Shown piece by piece: positions 22,811 to 33,735 of a stretch of 64,000 bases of DNA. The DNA comes from Buxus sempervirens (lineage: Eukaryota; Streptophyta; Magnoliopsida; Buxales; Buxaceae): positions 45,058,932-45,122,931 of the forward strand of contig OX387184.1 of the NCBI GenBank assembly GCA_947561395.2, given 5' to 3'. The stretch's first letter is position 1. Each line of letters starts with the position of its first letter. The position numbers and the translations under genes are program-made. Below the pieces are notes generated by a model. It was given only the letters and a program-made list of their open reading frames with translations. It was not told the DNA's origin and ran no database searches.

Positions 22811-24051
22811 AAATCGGTCGTGGCAACACACAAGGCCATGCAATTACACCAATGAAGCAATAACATTACATTACTAAGCTTAGACATGGATCCAGGTTAA
22901 GCTAAACCGAAACAGGATATCAAATGCATAAACTCTTTATTAATGACAAAATAAACCAACCTTTGACATCACCAATAAATAAGCAAAGTAAACTTATCAC
23001 AGTCACTCATGACCAGAACGGTATCTCATAGAACACCAATTGGTCTGCTAACCCAAACCACAAATCCAACCCATTTGTTCAATTCTTTACCCACACCAAA
23101 CACTGTTATAAATTCTGCTCAGCACCTTGGAAATCGCTAAAACTCAAGTTACCCAATCTCACAAGCTGGAAAATAACAGTAAAACAGGTTCAAATCAAAT
23201 CACAAATTCATGGTATCAAGAACAGTAGATTTAACTACCAACAGCCCCTCAAACTTGACTTTTGGAACTCATAAATCCTACTAATAATTGGCGGAATAAT
23301 TCCCGTGGGTTTTGGCCACTTTATAACACTTCAAGCATCTTAATCTAGCTCCTAGGTGGGTGTTTGGGTCATTTGGTTGAAGAAAATAGGCTCAAAACAG
23401 TCAGCCGTACTCATACTGGAATTTGGGTGGGTGCGATGAGTACAAAGCACTTGGCGGTAGGAGGTGCCGGATTGGCAGACCCTATTTTTGCCCATCCGTT
23501 GAGCTGCCACCGAGTGAAAACAGTAGGCAGCACCCAGTGTATACTCCTCTGTTTTCTCGACACAACTTTCCACTCACTTTTATATCAATCTAGACATGAC
23601 TGTCCTAAAATCGAGCTTCCACAACAGCTGCTCTATGCTTCTACCACCTTCAATAGACATTTAAACCTAAATCGAATTTAATGCTAACACAATAAAAGCT
23701 CCGACTCGCAAATCTCTTTGAAATGCAATACAGTGCTTAACAAATTCCACAATAAATCATTTCGGCTAATCTCAGGTAATCGGTTTCAACACACGGAGTA
23801 AAAGTGATGCTACTCACATGATTTATGGAGAATTCCTTCTAGCTTCTAGCCTCTCTGATAATCATCTCCGACAAGAAAATTTTAACAGCCAATGACCTCA
23901 GATCTATAGTAGCATCCAGATTTGAGTAGATCTGAGCTCGACCTTACATAATAACCCTTGGACACTTCACCTTCCTCCCGCAATCCAGCTATCAGAGCTC
24001 GGCTTCTAATTTCTGCCGATTTTCCCCTAACCTGAAAATTTTAAAATAGCA

Positions 24052-24065
24052 GCCTATTTATAGGC
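24052..24065 (-). promoter_or_regulatory. TATA box in D 3' LTR
   Basis: GCCTATTTATAGGC reads as GCCTATAAATAGGC on the minus strand, about 240 bp inside the LTR. The counterpart in the 5' LTR is at 35562-35575. Confidence 0.65.
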
Positions 24066-24299
24066 TTTGCTGAGGTCCATTCTTACCCGGTTTTATTGCT
24101 TGCTCGCCCACCCTAATATAATTTTATTATTATAAAATTTCAATTAATCTTATCCACCACTCATTATATTTCATGCCCTTTCCTGAAATTTCAAAATTTC
24201 CCCTTGCCTATCCATTACCTAAATTATTCTCTTAATAAATCTATTAACATTATTATGGAATTTACGAATCTGACCTTAGTCTAAATTCGGTGTTTTACA

Positions 24300-24312
24300 T
24301 TCTTCCCCCGCT
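24300..24312 (-). promoter_or_regulatory. Polypurine tract of element D
   Basis: On the minus strand AGCGGGGGAAGAA abuts the 3' LTR start TGTAAAACACC. Confidence 0.75.
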
Positions 24313-25746
24313 ACAAAAATTTCTTCCTCAAAATTTAACATATTAACCTTCATGCTATCCTTCAAAGTTAGATTCAAAATTTTAGTTTCAAATCCATTTC
24401 TCAAGATATTCTTTAACTTAAAAATATACTGTAGAAGAATTTTGCCAATCTTCTGTCATCAATCTGCAGATATAAACGCGTCCGCTTATATGCAAGTTTG
24501 AGAAGAAAAACGCAAATTTCTCCTAGCTTTTAACTTGCCTCAAAATACCACGTCCCCGATACATATTTACACCCGCCTATTCGTACTAATACATATCCCA
24601 AATTGCACAAGTTTCATACTTAGGTGCAGTTCCACATGGTACCGTGCTTCACCACACCTTGAGCATGTCCTAATGCAATTGGCTCAACAAGCACATACAA
24701 TATCCAGCAATAATAGAACATTAATTATTCACCCATCCTCAAATATACTCATATGATCGATTTATCTTTTACGCATCAACCAATACCAATCGTTCCGGTG
24801 CAAGACAACTAATTTCCCCCAAGGATGATTCCGAAATTTCCCAAAAGTTCCCGAACAGTCACTTATAAAAACCCTAGCTATTATCTAAGAAAATTTTAAT
24901 CCTTTCGGTATTTGAACTAATGGAAAAATGTTCAGTTGATCCAACTACAATTGTTTTACCAGAGCCATGCGCTCTATTTTACAGTTTCTAAATAAAAATA
25001 ATAAAAAAATTTTCCTTAAAGAACCAGATACCCAGTACCTTGCGCCAAGTGCGGCCGACTTGGGTTTAAAACCCAAGCCATGCGCTCAATAACTTAAGCG
25101 CAACTCTTAGTTTATAAAATTTCCTTAAACCTTTTTTTTCGCATTTTTCCAAACTGTTCCGACCTATGCTTACTCTCGCTCGGCCTTGCTCTTCTCGGTG
25201 ACCTTCTCTTTTTCGACTCAATTTGACGATCCTTCACATCCAATTGACGCAAGAGTTATGCCCACCTCCAATCTTTACTTCTATTTTCTTCTTCTACAAA
25301 TTTTATTTTTACACACCTGTGGTTAGGGTTTTTACTTTGCAAAATTTGATTCAACTCAAATCCTTGGATAGTGGTTTAATCGGTGAGTTGTTCCCATTCT
25401 AAACACTAAAAATCATCGATTTAAACTGGTTTAATATAATGATTTGATTATTTATTTCGTTTGTGTCAAAAACCCCAATTTCGGGTTGTGCCAGAAACCC
25501 TGCGCTGATCTCTTTTGACTGGGCGGCCCTCAGCCGACCTTGGCTTATGACCATTTTCTCTTCTAATTTCATCAATGATTTCTGATTTATATTTTATTTT
25601 AGCACTGTTCTAACTCATTATCGTATACTTTTGCCTGAATTTGTTTTCTTTAAATTTCGTCAGCTCTAGCGGGTCTTTTACTAACCCTGTTTTCTTTTTG
25701 TTTTTCTTTTATTCTCTATTCCAATTCCGGTTGTTCCGACTCCTAG
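24313..25746 (-). other. Element D internal noncoding region
   Basis: No ORF of interest is present. It contains palindromic CTTGGGTTTAAAACCCAAG at 25059-25077 and repeated GCCATGCGCTC half-sites (24963, 25077). On the plus strand this lies upstream of the antisense ORF and could hold its promoter, but I see no clear TATA box. Confidence 0.55.
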
Positions 25747-27213
25747 ATGGCTAAGACTTCGCTAGGAAATCCCTCTAAAAGAGCTAGGGTTGAAAGTAGA
25801 GATGATAGGTTCCATTCTGACAGGGAGAGAGAGGTGTATGAGAGAAACTTACGCCATAGAGCTACCCTATTGGAGAGGGATGTCCGATTTGAGGACTTTG
25901 CTCCTTCTATAGAGGAGATTTTCAGAGTATGTGGATGGTTACCTGTTTTCAGTGGTTTTGCTCCTACCTGAGAGGAGTTAGTACGGGAGTTTTACAGTAA
26001 CATTCATGGTATCTCTCCCAATCACTCCACCCTCCATGTTTTCATCCAAGGTACCCACTTTTTGATTTCCCCCGACTTTATAGCGGCCAGCCTTCGTATT
26101 ATCAGGGTAGGGCATCCAGTCTACCCCTATTCTAGTGAGGCCACACCAGACTTTTCTGCTGTCACCACATTTCTTATGGGTCAGGCAACAGACTATACCG
26201 GAGTGGGTCCTCTTCATACTTTTGGCTTCTCTGTTGATACCTATATTCTTATGAGGATCGTCTTTACCGATCTCTGGCCTGTTTCCCATTTTTCTTCTCT
26301 CACTAGCTCTCACTCTCTATTCCTTTTTGACATACAGAGAGGCGATTCCCTCGACCTTCCCTCCGTGATTATCTCGATCATGCTTGGGGTTCACGAGGAC
26401 CGTAAGAGATCTATTTCCCTGCCCTACAGTTGTCTGGTAACTAGGCTCATAGCTGCTTCCCTGGCTCAGTAACCCAAATTCACTCCTTTGACCCCGAATC
26501 AACCCATTTGTAGAGCTACCACGAGTCTCGCTCGCTCTAGGAGGCCGGCTGATATTTCTGCTGATCTTTGCCCCTCTGCTCCTTCGACTTCTACTCCTTC
26601 TACTGCTCCCCCTTCCACTTCTTCTGCTCCTCCTCTTGCTGATATACCTTCCTCTTCTTTTGCTCCTCCATTTGCCTCTACTATCAATGGTCCTCCGCCT
26701 ACAATGGATCCCTCCTCTATTCCTTCTAGTTCCACTGCTCCTCCTCCGCCCACCCTTGCTGGTCTTGTCACTTCCATATCTACTTTGACAGATGAGTTGA
26801 AGTCTACAAAGGAGTTGATGAGAGCACTGGCCTTCCACATGGCTCACATGACTCGAGAGATGGGCGAGATGACAGAGACTTAGACGACGATACAACGGAC
26901 TCAAGAGTCCATTCTATGACATCAGGAGTTGATGGAGATATCGATAGCGACACTGCGGGGCCATGTACAGTTCATGCATGCCTCACACCGTAGATTGTTC
27001 CAGTTTTTCCGAGACGGTGACAAGTCTGATGCTGATGCCACAGCGGATGGTGCTACTGGGGACAGAGGACCTGTAGAAGATGATGATGGGGCTGGAGAGG
27101 ACGATGGTGGGGCTAGTGCGGTTGGAGCCGGAGATGGAGACGTAGAGGCAGGAGGGAACACTGGCGATGGAGGAGATGATGCAGGGCCATCTAACTTACA
27201 TTTTATTCCTTAG
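25747..27213 (+). pseudogene. Antisense ORF in element D (PF20167-like plant transposon protein), four stops
   Basis: One continuous frame of 489 codons starts ATGGCTAAGACT at 25747 and ends at TAG 27211. It is interrupted by TGA 25969, TAA 26470, TAG 26881 and TGA 26917. The N-terminus is charged (KRARVESRDDRF). A globular region (about residues 75-240; LVREFYSNIHGIS, THFLISPDFIAASLRI, PLHTFGFSVDTYIL) resembles the putative plant transposon protein family PF20167. A Ser/Pro/Thr-rich stretch follows (26560-26760), then a coiled-coil-prone segment and an acidic Gly/Asp-rich tail. It runs opposite to the retrotransposon. Function is unknown. Each stop can arise by a single C-to-T change from CGA, CAA or CAG, so the gene probably decayed recently. 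The family call is by motif memory. Confidence 0.75.
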
Positions 27214-27689
27214 AGTCCTTGTATTTCTCATTTTAGAAAACGGATGTATATTTCTTACTTTCCCCTTGTTATAGTGAGCCACTATCTTTTTGTTCTTATT
27301 ACTGTTACAGTTGTACTCAAAACTTGTAATGGTTCTTCATATATAATATTACAGATCCTTTTTGTTCACTTCTAGTCTATTTTAGTTTCTACTTATTGTT
27401 CTTAGGTGGAAGTTCATTTGCTTTTAATCACAATTAGTAATGCAAATTTAATCGAACCGATTAACAATATAATATTCACCATTAATACGGATAATAATTT
27501 TTAATGCCTTATATCGCATATAACAAATCATACCATATCAGATTGACATAACTTAAGGAATTAAGTAATTTACCATTAATAATATTATTTTTTGCCAGAT
27601 CTGAAGAAAAACAATCTCGTCTTATTTCTCCTATTTCAGGAGTGCTATTTAACGAACAGACAACCCCCAAGGCCATCCTAAGGTTCCTT
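27214..27689 (-). other. Element D internal noncoding region, second part
   Basis: AT-rich sequence lies between the antisense ORF and solo LTR F, with no coding or RNA gene signal seen. It would contain the polyadenylation region of the antisense gene. Confidence 0.5.
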
Positions 27690-30673
27690 TTTAACGCCCC
27701 AAACTCAGGTCAGTGCAAACCGGCACCCAACCCGAACCCGGTTCGTTACTGTAACAACCCAAGTCCGGTTCAACAACCAAACTCGAGGTGTTACTACGAA
27801 GCTGGGGTCAAATACAAACTAAGATTCACAATAATTTTAAACTTATTAATTACATTAGATTTCTGGTGGCCAATAAAAACAATTCTTTAATCAATGGATT
27901 CAATTCATTTACAATCACATTTATCTAATCAACATGTGCATATTTACATCGATTACAATTCTACCCCTCAAATAAACCCCATCTTCGCGATCTCTCCAAG
28001 CAACCTGAAAAATAGGGGAAAACGGAGTGAGATTTACATCTCAGCAAGTAGTAGGTGCATGCAATTAGAAATAGTCCAATGTAAGCAAAATAGTCATGAG
28101 GTATTCGATTAATCAACGATAAGACGAGAAATCCAAGTTATCCATGGCAATTCCAAATAAAGTGATAAAACAGATGATCATGTACAAATACCAGTAATTG
28201 GATGTTAACGGGGTAAAACAGACAAAAGCGATAAAACATGTGCCATTGCAAGACTCACAAAGATGATAAGTATTTGAGATGACACTCAACTAACTGCTAT
28301 ACTATCGTGTGGCTTAGGGGCAGTGCTTGATGATACTCAAGCCCTATGCAGCGCAACTATAGACAAGAGCCGTATTCACCGACTTATTGTGCACGAACTC
28401 AACAGAGTTGGCATGTACCACCAGCATGTAGCACCAGAATCAATACATGGAGATGGTCGCTTATCCACATATACAGGGAATCACTAGCGGCGCACCGGGG
28501 TGTCCCTCTAGACATAGGACCTTCCCAGAGCAAACTAACTTGCAAGGGAAGCGCACTCGCATATAGGAGTAACTCAACCCAAACTAAATACCACTTAGCT
28601 AACCAGCCAAAACTATGGATCCATATACAACTAAGCCCACTGACACAAACCACGATAAAACCACATACGGGAGGACACGCTACTATAGGAGGCATACACA
28701 ATTTTACCCGTAAAGGATTACACATCTCTACACAGAGGATTACCCATCTCTGTCGTAAAAGGTAGTATCAACTCAACCATAGAAGCCGTATCACCCAACC
28801 GTAAAAGTAAAGTGAACAACATCATACCACATACCAAACCATACCCAAGTATTCCATTCCATGGAAAAACCATGATTCAATCCTTACAAATTCAATTAAA
28901 GGCTTTTTCAGAATAACATATGCAATTTCCCAAATATATTCAAAATAAAACTCATGTTTCATAAGTTCGTTAAAACTCAGAGTTTATGCAATTCCAGTAG
29001 CCAAGATTCATATTGAAAGCTCAAATAAAGTAAATCACATCTTACTTAATGTTTTCCTTATTAATCCCTTTATTAGAATCCAATTTCCTATCTTAACACC
29101 TAAGATAGTTTCTATTTAGGTTTTCTATATTTTATTTCTCCAGCATGTCCTACAGACCTAAAATAAAGTTTAGAAAGTGTTTTTATCCTATAAATTCCAA
29201 TATTATTATTTATATCAATATCCATACCATTTGCCCCTTTTATGGACAAACCTTTCATTATAACCTTCAATTTATTGGTTAATCTTTCCAATTTAATTTT
29301 ATAATTTTTATACCTTAATTAGGTCCTTATAAAGATGCTAATATGCTTAACTAATCAGAAAAATAATTGGATAATTTTTCGTATTACAAAATCACCAAAT
29401 CTGCAAATTTTACATAGAGCACCTACCTCTACAGGGCAAGGCGATCCTAGGTGCTCGTGCAATTTTTAACAGAAATTTCCAAATTTTCAAAGTTCGGATT
29501 TTTATGCTTTTGCTATAAGTTTCTTTGGTCTAAATTAATCTACTAAGATTCTAAAACATACCTAAAGCCTTCTAGATTAATTCTTATTAATTAAATACCC
29601 TCCTACATTTATTTGCATAATCAAACTAAGTTTTCTCCTTTAATTTGACAAATCCATCAACAATACCAATCATTAAAATATAAGCACCTTGATTCTATGT
29701 AAATACAGTTCCGACTGATCCATTCAAACCATATGAAATCACAGAAAACGAAATCATGTGGTTCCTCACGTTTTCCAATGGTTACTACTTGCCTTATACG
29801 CTAAAATCCTTCTTCCATTAAAGCTTCTAATTATGGACCTTACTTTTGCTCCCAAAAGCACCAAGCTAGAGTTCTCTGATTCACATCTCCACCGTTCACA
29901 TTGTAGTTCCATCAGTCATGAACAAAACCACCAAATTTGACGGCGAGCCACTGTACGGATTTTCCCCCATCACAATTTGATGATGGCTGATCAGACATCT
30001 CCATTAGCAGCCTTCTTCCTTTCTCTCCCTCTTTTCTTTCAATAATAAACCCACGAAAATTCTCTCTTGTCTAACCTTAATCTCCTATTTATATTAGGCT
30101 TTAGAAGTCCTAAACCAACCCTAATAGGCTACTTTAATTTGGGCTAATCCAACCATGGTCTAATTAAAGTCTAACCTATTCTAATTAATTCCTACTTTTT
30201 CTCCACCTTTTATTTTTCTACTTAAACATTATTAATTAAATCTCTTATCATCTAAACTCCTACTTACACCCTATTTTCGTGCATAATATTTAATTAAACC
30301 TTCATATCACCTAAAACCTTATTTTCTCAAAATTAAGACTTGAAATCTCCTAATTACCCTTTTTCCCACTTTTAGGCTTTTATTAATTTCTTTTAATTTC
30401 CAACTTGTCAAAATAAATTGTCTTCTTCTATTTTCTAATTTTAGTTATTATTTAATGATCTATTTATTAATTACCCTTTTCAAAAAATTACCAAAATACC
30501 CTTTTTACTCTTTTTGGCTAATTTCATTAAAATTCTTTCTTTATTTACAACTTATGACTTATTCGAATTACTTATCCTCTAAATCTTCACTTTTTATTTT
30601 AACTAGGACTTAAACTCATATTTCTTTTATTTATTATTTATTTATTTATTATGTGAAAATTCGGGGTTTTACA
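27690..30673 (-). mobile_element. Element F: probable solo LTR inside element D
   Basis: The right edge reads CGGGGTTTTACA, the conserved end of the D/E LTR type. The left edge TTTAACGCCCC looks like a mutated TGTAACGCCCC. Flanks TCCTT (27685-27689) and TCCTA (30674-30678) are a near match for a target duplication. The 3-kb stretch has no coding domain; ORFs 28346-28765 and its antisense overlap are uninformative. A second TGTAACAACCC at 27750 is an alternative left end. It breaks D about 55 bp after the primer site. Confidence 0.6.
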
Positions 30674-30713
30674 TCCTATTCCTATATCATGTCTCCTTTC
30701 ATAACTCTCATAT

Positions 30714-30725
30714 GCTCTGATACCA
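30714..30725 (-). promoter_or_regulatory. Primer binding site of element D (initiator tRNA-Met)
   Basis: On the minus strand TGGTATCAGAGC lies two bases after the end of the 5' LTR. This is the standard complement of the plant initiator tRNA-Met 3' end and proves the LTR at 30728-35809 is the 5' LTR. Confidence 0.9.
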
Positions 30726-32404
30726 TCTGTAACGCCCCGGATCCGAATTACGTAGTTAAACTGTAACTCACCTCTAGAGGTTAATATACAACACAGGATC
30801 GAAATATCAGAATGAAACGAAAACATGAATACAACAATAACTAGAAAAATCTAAGTATGCCAGGAAAACCCAAACTGAAATAAACTCACAAGACCAAGCA
30901 TCTACCTGCAGGAACGTCCTCTCCAAGGGCCGCTGAAACAAAAACAAAAACAATATGAAATTAGATACGAATATCCCAGTGAGCAGCACATGCATGCACG
31001 ATTAAAGTTTTCCAAGGTTATAAAACATGAATCGAAATAATGCATGGATAGTGAGGGCGATAACATGATTAATTTGACAAATCTCACAATGATATAACCC
31101 ATAAAGGCGATATGTGTAATGAAAAATTCCGACAAGTAAGTCCAGCAATTCATGTTCGTATTAACTCATAAATATAATCTTGAAACCACTTATAACCAGA
31201 TAGCCACATTTCGATGAAAACATAATCTCAAATAACTCAGGATTTCAATTTTCTGAAGTGTTTATCATGGGCCACTCCACGCCAAATGGAGTACTTTATC
31301 ATGGGCTACTCCGCACCAATAAATTAGCAAATAAACAGGTCATATCACATGAAATCAAAATACCAACATTGGTCAATGTCATGCCTATTGCTTAAATTGG
31401 TTAATTGACATGCCAAGGAGATATCCACACCTCCATGTACACAGTTCCGGCCTACTCAGGGTTTCGGAACTCTGAAATGACGGCCTACTCAGGGTTTCGT
31501 CATCCAATGCCGGCTTACTCCCCGGTTTCGGCATTGACAACCAGGCCTACTCAGGGTTTCTGGCTACTCTACACCGGTCGTGGCAACACACAAGGCCATG
31601 CAATTATACCACTGAAGCAATAACATTACATTACTAAGCTTAGACATGGATCCAGGATAAGCTAAACCGAAACAGGATATCAAATGCATAAACTCTTTAT
31701 TAACAACAAAATAAACCAACCTTTGACATCACCAATAAATAAGCAAAGTAAACTTATCACAGTCACTCATTACTAGAACGCTATCTCATAGAACACCAAT
31801 TGGTCTGCTAACCCAAATCACAAATCCAACCCATTTGTTCAATTCTTTACCCACACCAATGTAACGCCCCGGATCCGAGTCACATGAAAAACCCGTAACT
31901 CGTATCCAGAGGTTAATATAAAACAACAGGATCGCACTACCAGAGTAAGGAAAAACATGAATTAAATAATGCTATGTAACAGAGTGCGCTAAAATATTCC
32001 CCAAACTAAAATAAAACTCACATGTCCAAGTAACTACCCACAAGTATCGAGCTCTCCAAGGGTATCTGAAAACAAAACGAAAGCAACGGGGTGAGATACG
32101 AATATCCCAGTGAGCAGCACATTCATGCACAAATACATTTATTTCAGTTCTAAAACATGCCACGGTTATAAACCATATACAATGATGATAACACACATAT
32201 TCCGAATAATCCGATTAAAATTCAATAATCCAATTCATATCAGAGCGGAAAACCATCAGGTAACTCAAGCAATAACAATCCGTTTTCAATCCCGAAGCTA
32301 TCGATAAAATAATGATTAACTGACAACAACATAGCAATTAACCATAATTTCGTATCTCAAGATATAATTCCAGATATACCAATATCATATAACACAAAGT
32401 CTTC

Positions 32405-32890
32405 TCATAACCATGCCCACACCTCCAAATGTATATCCGGCCTACTCAGGGTTTCGGATATTGAAATGACTGCGTCATCCAATGCAGGCCTACTCCCTGG
32501 GTTTCTGCATTGACAACCAGGCCTACTCAGGGTTTCTGGCTGCTCTACACCGGCGGGAGGTACAATACCCAATAATCGGTAAACAATATTCCATGAACCA
32601 TAAATACCAACAAACCAGCGAATAAAACATATCACGTCAAACAAAATCAAATACCAACATTGGTCAATGTCATGACTATTGTTTAGTTGATAAATTAAAC
32701 ATGCCAAGTAGACACTCCACACCTCCATGTACACAGTTCCGGCCTACTCAGGGTTTCGGAAACTCTGAAATGACGGCCTACTAAGGGTTTCGTCATCCAA
32801 TGCAGGCCTACTCCCCGGGTTTCTGCATTGACAACCAGGCCTACTCAGGGTTTCTGGCTGCTCTACACCAGTCGTGGCAACACACAAGGC
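32405..32890. repeat. Duplicated CCTACTCAGGG array in solo LTR E
   Basis: Two blocks (about 32405-32555 and 32700-32880) each contain two to three CCTACTCAGGGTTTC motifs, a CATCCAATGCAGGCCTACTCC unit and TTTCTGGCTGCTCTACACC. Spacing between equivalent points is about 300 bp, suggesting an internal segmental duplication. Confidence 0.75.
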
Positions 32891-33469
32891 CATGCAATTC
32901 CATACCACTGAAGCAATAACATCACATTACTAAGCTTAGACTTTGGATCCAGGACAAGCTAGACCAAAACAGTAAAACATCGTATAATCTCAATTCCAAC
33001 ATTTAAAGTAAAACCATTCATTCCACATCATGTATATCTCATCACAGTTCATCACCTGTCCCTCTGGACCAAACAGTATCTCAATACTTTCAGTATTTCT
33101 CATTTCCACAAAACCATGCCATTTGAATACAAAGCACAATTATTTATAACAAGACAATACATTTCAGCATTTTCCAAAACAAATGAAACCAGAAGTCAAT
33201 AATTTCTCAATTAGAACAGTGTATAAATTCGAGGAGAAAACGACTAAGAACTCCTAGAGTTTTGGTATCCAGCACAACATGTATAAAATAACCTACAATC
33301 ATCCTTAGAAACATTTAAGAATTTGCCACTAGAATTCTCCTAGGAATTAAATAATAAATGCAAGTTCCAAGGTTACCAACAAGTGATTGGTGAAGTGATA
33401 TAAACCCCAAGACATCAAAATCCCCCTTGGTTCAGTCGGAAATCAAATTCGGCAAGTATAATTGGGTAT

Positions 33470-33735
33470 GCGCTCACTTCCTGAAGTGAGCGCCAGGTGA
33501 GCGCCAGTCGGCGGATAGAAAACAGGCGAAAATGGACTATGCGCTCACTCGACGCTAAGTGAGCGCGAGCTGAGCAGGAGAAAGGCGCGAGAAGAGCGCG
33601 AGGTAGGTGCGAGAAAGGCGCATCAAATTTGAGTAGGCGCGAGCTGAGCGAGAGAAGGGCACGAGATAGGCACCAGGTCAATATTTCTGTGCGCCTACTT
33701 CCCGAAGTGGGCGCAAGTGGGCACCAAGTGGGCGG
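33470..33735. repeat. GCGCTCACTTC palindrome cluster in solo LTR E
   Basis: A perfect 11-bp-arm palindrome GCGCTCACTTC-CT-GAAGTGAGCGC spans 33470-33493. GCGCTCACT / AGTGAGCGC pair at 33541-33566, and GCGCCTACTTC / GAAGTGGGCGC at 33691-33714 has one G-T pair. GAGCGCGAG and AGGCGCGAG half-sites fill the space between. The region is much GC-richer than the rest of the LTR. Confidence 0.88.

Larger units (their letters stand above)
21972..24299 (-). mobile_element. Element D 3' LTR
   Basis: In plus orientation it reads TGTAACGCCCC...GGTGTTTTACA. It is homologous over its length to 30728-35809, and contains at 23095-23099 the single ACCAA that is duplicated around solo LTR E in the other copy. 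TATA-like GCCTATAAATAGGC (minus) is at 24052-24065. ORFs such as 23364-23681 are shared by both LTRs and carry no domain. Confidence 0.9.

Noticed and set aside
26317..26904. Long minus-strand ORFs (Arg/Ser-rich and others) overlapping the D antisense gene
   Set aside because: They are shadows of the Ser/Pro/Thr-rich low-complexity stretch of the plus-strand frame and have no domain.
27750..27760. TGTAACAACCC as the left end of element F
   Set aside because: Its 5-bp flank GTTAC does not match the right flank; the end at 27690 gives a better target duplication. Kept only as an alternative.
28346..28765. 139-codon ORF in solo LTR F
   Set aside because: It overlaps an antisense ORF of 108 codons, has no recognisable motif and lies in a noncoding LTR.
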